From the NCBI RefSeq assembly GCF_014635305.1, contig NZ_BMCS01000001.1, forward strand, positions 372,001 through 436,000: a DNA stretch of 64,000 nt, given 5' to 3'. Origin of the DNA: Williamsia phyllosphaerae (GTDB lineage Bacteria > Actinomycetota > Actinomycetes > Mycobacteriales > Mycobacteriaceae). Positions 60,989 to 64,000 of the stretch are shown one piece after another. A program made the translations under genes and the position numbers. The notes beneath the pieces are model-generated. The model did no database searches, had not been told where the DNA came from, and was given only the letters and a program-made list of their open reading frames with translations. How positions within the stretch are numbered: position 1 is the first letter of the stretch; each line of letters begins with the position of its first letter.

Positions 60989-61074
60989 TGCTCTCCTCGT
61001 CGTAAAGGTTTTCCCGATCTTGTTCACCTCACGCCCAACGGCCGCTCGTTGTAGCGTTCACCACAGCTCATGAT

Positions 61075-61088
61075 TCTACAGATGTAGA
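61075..61088. promoter_or_regulatory. Candidate TetR operator TCTACA-GA-TGTAGA
   Basis: A perfect 14-bp dyad, 76 bp upstream of the permease ATG and 87 bp upstream of the divergent tetR start. Confidence 0.55.
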
Positions 61089-61163
61089 TCCAAAACGGTG
61101 CTGACGACCAACGCTGATCCCACCCATCAGGCTCGGCGCACGACTCGGGAAATAGGTTTCATC

Positions 61164-62609
61164 ATGATCGGACAGTCCACTCAGAAAGATGTGGCCCAGG
61201 CGGGTTCGAGGCTACGCGGGTCGATCGGCATCGGCGGGATCGTGTTCCTTGTCATCGCCGCGGCGGCCCCGCTCACCGCGATTGCGGGATCGTTACCCGT
61301 GATGATCGCCCTGGGCGACGGATCCGGCGCCCCGATGGCCTACCTGATCGCCGCCGTTGTCCTCCTGGTGTTCAGCGTCGGTTACGCCGGGATGAGTTCG
61401 GCCGTGACCGACACCGGCGCCTTCTACGCCTACGTGACGCATGGGCTGGGGCGATCACCTGGCCTCGGCGCCGCGGCACTCGCCGTTCTCGCCTACACCA
61501 CGATCCAGGCCGCGATCTACGGACTCGCCGCATCAACGCTGGACGGGGTAGTCGAGAAGTTCGGCGGACCCCATCTGCCCTGGTGGGTGTGGGCGTTCAC
61601 ATTGATGGCGATCGTCGCCGTGCTTGGTTATCGCAGCATCGACCTCGGGGCGAGAGTCCTTGGGATCCTGCTCGTCGCCGAGATTGCCCTCATCGTCGCG
61701 CTCTCCGTGGGCGTCTTGATCAAAGGCGGCGCCCACGGCGTCGACGTCCAATCCTTCACGCCATCGGCGTTCCTGTCCGGCTCGCCCGGTATCGCCCTGA
61801 TGTTCGCAATCGGCTCGTTCGTTGGTTTCGAGGCCACCGCGATCTACGGCGAGGAGACGTCGAACCCGAAGCGGTCAGTGCCCATCGCCACCTACGTCGC
61901 GGTTATCACCATCGGGGTGCTCTACGCGCTCGGCAGCTGGGCCGTCGTCCTTGCGTACGGCAGCGACCAGGTGCAGTCCGCAGCGCAGCAGAACTCCTCC
62001 GGCCTCACCTTCGTCGCAGCCACGAAGTTCCTCGGCGGCGCGGCCTCGGACGTGATGATGGTGATGCTGGTAACGAGTCTGTTCGCGGCACTGCTCGCCT
62101 TTCACAACGCCATCTCCCGCTACACCTTTGCCCTGTCGCGCGGCGGCTTCGCACCCCGCCGCCTGATGGCCGTGCACCCGAAGCACGGATCTCCCCATCA
62201 GGGCTCGATGCTCCAGACGGCGTCAGCTTTCGTGCTGGTCGCGGTCTTCGCACTGGCAGGAGCCGACCCGGTGCTGCAGCTGTTCACGTGGATGGCCGGC
62301 GTCGCCATCGTGGCCATCCTGGCGGTGATGGTCCTCACCAGCATCGCGATCGTCGTGTACTTCACCCGCCCCGGCACCGACAAGCGCCTGTGGCACACGA
62401 GGATCGCGCCCGTCCTGGGTGGCCTCGGTCTCGTGGGCATCACCATTCTGGTGATCGGGAACTTCACCACCCTCATCGGCGGCTCCCGGACCCTGGCGTA
62501 TGTGTTTCTCGCCGCCATCGCGGCCACCTTCGCCGCCGCAATGGTCGCGGGCCGGATCCTCGAGGCCAAGCGCAACCGCCATGCATCGACATCTACCACC
62601 ATTCGCTGA
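61164..62609 (+). CDS. APC-superfamily permease, probable amine/amino acid importer
   Basis: A 481-residue permease with about 12 hydrophobic helices. The first helix pair (IGGIVFLVIAAAAPLTAIAG) and the FVGFEATAIYGEE block are typical of actinobacterial APC transporters found beside amine oxidases. ATG 61164 is chosen; an open upstream extension to 61098 lacks a clear Shine-Dalgarno. It is 48 bp upstream of the amine oxidase and divergent from tetR, so it should import the oxidase's substrate. Confidence 0.85.
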   Translation: MIGQSTQKDVAQAGSRLRGSIGIGGIVFLVIAAAAPLTAIAGSLPVMIALGDGSGAPMAYLIAAVVLLVFSVGYAGMSSAVTDTGAFYAYVTHGLGRSPGLGAAALAVLAYTTIQAAIYGLAASTLDGVVEKFGGPHLPWWVWAFTLMAIVAVLGYRSIDLGARVLGILLVAEIALIVALSVGVLIKGGAHGVDVQSFTPSAFLSGSPGIALMFAIGSFVGFEATAIYGEETSNPKRSVPIATYVAVITIGVLYALGSWAVVLAYGSDQVQSAAQQNSSGLTFVAATKFLGGAASDVMMVMLVTSLFAALLAFHNAISRYTFALSRGGFAPRRLMAVHPKHGSPHQGSMLQTASAFVLVAVFALAGADPVLQLFTWMAGVAIVAILAVMVLTSIAIVVYFTRPGTDKRLWHTRIAPVLGGLGLVGITILVIGNFTTLIGGSRTLAYVFLAAIAATFAAAMVAGRILEAKRNRHASTSTTIR

Positions 62610-62657
62610 GCTCTCGTTCTCGAACCCGCCCCACTCTCACCGGCAAGGAAACATCTC

Positions 62658-64000
62658 ATGTCTACTGCTCAAAAAACGCCCTCGGTCTTCGTTGTCGGCG
62701 CCGGGTTCTCCGGCCTCGTAGCCGCTCGTGAGCTCGAGTCGGCCGGCATCGACGTCTGCGTGTACGAAGCGCGCGACCGGATCGGCGGGCGCGCTTGGAC
62801 CGATGAACGTCTCGGCGGTCACGTTCTGGAGATGGGCGCCACCTGGGTGCACTGGATGCAGCCGTTCGTGTGGACCGAGATCACCCGCTACGGCCAGGAA
62901 ATCTACCCGAGCCCGGACATCGAGGACGCCTACTGGGTGAGCGGTGACACCGTGCGCCGCGGCACCGAGCACGATCTCGATGTCGCGCTGAGCCGGGTGC
63001 AGGAGAAAATCCTCGAGAACTCGCGCGACTTCTTCCCTTACCCGCACGACCCGATGCGCGTGGTCGACGATCCGACCACCGATCCAGAGCTGCTGGCGCG
63101 CTTCCGGTCTGCAGACAACGGAAGTGTCCTCGACTGTCTCCGCGACGGCGATTTCACCCAGGAGGACATCGACCTCGCTGATTCCTACTGGTCGGCCGGC
63201 TATCAGGGACCGACAGCAACGGCGTCTCCTCTCATGGCCAAACACTGGGGGGCGCTCAGCGATCACCGCAGCTCGTTGATGGACGAGCAGACGTTGCGGT
63301 TCAAGCTGACCCACGGGATGCGGGGACTCTACGACTCGATCGCCGCCGACATCCGCGGCCCCATCGCCTTGGACACCGCGGTTGCGCGCATCGTGCACAC
63401 CGCCACGGGCGTCGAGCTCACGCTGGCCGACGGCACAACGCACCACGCAGACGCAGTCGTGCTCACGGCACCGATCGGCGCACTCGAACACATCGAGTTC
63501 GATCCGCCGATGACCGCGCCCCAACAGAAACTGGTCACGGAGAAGACGAACTCGTCCGGATTCAAGATCTGGATCAAGGTCGCGGGCCACCACTCGGTCA
63601 TCGCCGGGGCCCCCGGCGAGCACCCGATCTCGTTGCTGCGCAGCGAATACTTTCTCGATGACGAGAATGCCACCATCCTGGTTGGCTTCGGTTCCGACCA
63701 CACTGCCATCGACCTGGACGACGTGGCGTCTGCGCAGAAAGCGCTCGACGTCTGGCGCGGCGACCTCACCGTTCTCGACTGCGGCGGGCACGACTGGGTT
63801 GCCGACAAATGGTCCGGGCAAACCTGGGCGACCCTGAAGTCCGGCCAGTTCTTCGAGGGCTGGAGCGCCTTTTACACCACTGACACCCGGCTCCGATTCG
63901 CCGGCGCCGACTTCGCCAAGGGATGGAACGGCGTCGTTGTCGACGGGGCGATCGAATCCGGGATCGTCACGGCACGAAAGCTCATCGGCGAGCTGTCGGC
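62658..64000 (+). CDS. Flavin-containing monoamine oxidase (3' end cut by window)
   Basis: 447 codons are visible without a stop, close to the full family length of about 450-460. The FAD dinucleotide motif is VVGAGFSGLVAARELE (residues 12-27) with the second flavin motif RIGGRAWTDE. The C-terminal FAD-binding region reads RFAGADFAKGWNGVVVDGAIESG. The Cys that binds FAD covalently in eukaryotic MAO has no counterpart before RFAG. It oxidises a primary amine to aldehyde with H2O2 release. It forms an operon with the permease; the upstream aldehyde dehydrogenase would take the product. Confidence 0.9.
   Translation, partial: MSTAQKTPSVFVVGAGFSGLVAARELESAGIDVCVYEARDRIGGRAWTDERLGGHVLEMGATWVHWMQPFVWTEITRYGQEIYPSPDIEDAYWVSGDTVRRGTEHDLDVALSRVQEKILENSRDFFPYPHDPMRVVDDPTTDPELLARFRSADNGSVLDCLRDGDFTQEDIDLADSYWSAGYQGPTATASPLMAKHWGALSDHRSSLMDEQTLRFKLTHGMRGLYDSIAADIRGPIALDTAVARIVHTATGVELTLADGTTHHADAVVLTAPIGALEHIEFDPPMTAPQQKLVTEKTNSSGFKIWIKVAGHHSVIAGAPGEHPISLLRSEYFLDDENATILVGFGSDHTAIDLDDVASAQKALDVWRGDLTVLDCGGHDWVADKWSGQTWATLKSGQFFEGWSAFYTTDTRLRFAGADFAKGWNGVVVDGAIESGIVTARKLIGELS

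Overview
This is a high-GC actinobacterial chromosome segment, most likely from a mycolic-acid genus (Mycobacteriales) such as Gordonia or Rhodococcus. The clues are a FadE25-type acyl-CoA dehydrogenase, apparently leaderless promoters, GTG/TTG starts, ATGA/GTGA-coupled operons, and many TetR, GntR and PucR regulators. I infer the genus from protein character only. Almost the whole window is catabolic: permease-enzyme-regulator modules for nitrogenous and aromatic compounds, separated by scars of duplication, decay and one insertion sequence.

Module 1 (1.2-9.1 kb): an APC permease, a LuxR regulator, an OtnK-type acid-sugar kinase (DUF1537 family) with an OtnC-type class II aldolase, a class III aminotransferase, a GntR/FCD regulator and an Asp/Glu-racemase-like protein. 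Its four transcription units carry the same GntR-like operator or a related inverted repeat (ATTGT-N3-ACAAT), so it looks like one regulon. A tRNA-Pro(CGG) and a TetR gene lie to its left.

Module 2 (9.2-18.6 kb): a putrescine-importer-like permease, both subunits of an N,N-dimethylformamidase-family amidase with the iron-ligand pattern conserved, an aldehyde dehydrogenase, a phospho-lyase-type class III PLP enzyme and an APH-family kinase, plus a stray MurG paralogue. The enzymes fit a route amide -> amino alcohol -> amino-alkyl phosphate -> aldehyde -> acid. A broken copy of the amidase C-terminus lies beside the intact luxR of module 1, and a broken copy of the luxR 3' end lies beside the intact amidase. 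An ancestral convergent luxR/amidase pair was therefore duplicated and then reciprocally lost.

Module 3 (19.0-25.9 kb): LysR, aminotransferase, aldehyde dehydrogenase, alanine dehydrogenase and acetyl-CoA synthetase. This fits deamination with pyruvate as acceptor, alanine recycling and acetate activation. A decayed, gene-poor, lower-GC stretch follows (25.9-28.9 kb).

Region 4 (28.9-45 kb): thiolase, FadE25-like dehydrogenase, PucR, CoA ligase and SCP2-type thiolase on the minus strand; FAH-family hydrolase, alpha/beta hydrolase, SnoaL-like protein and a membrane protein on the plus strand; then TetR/siderophore-interacting protein, an IS481-family element with a 6-bp target duplication, a membrane esterase, and remnants.

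Module 5 (45.1-64 kb): a complete-looking indole-3-acetate (iac) cluster (iacA, B, C, D, E, F, G, H and a candidate iacI) with its two-component system and the catechol ortho-cleavage genes catB-catA-catC-catD. To the right lie an aldehyde dehydrogenase, TetR, an APC permease and a flavin amine oxidase. Together these could take a primary amine such as tryptamine to indole-3-acetate and on through catechol to 3-oxoadipate.
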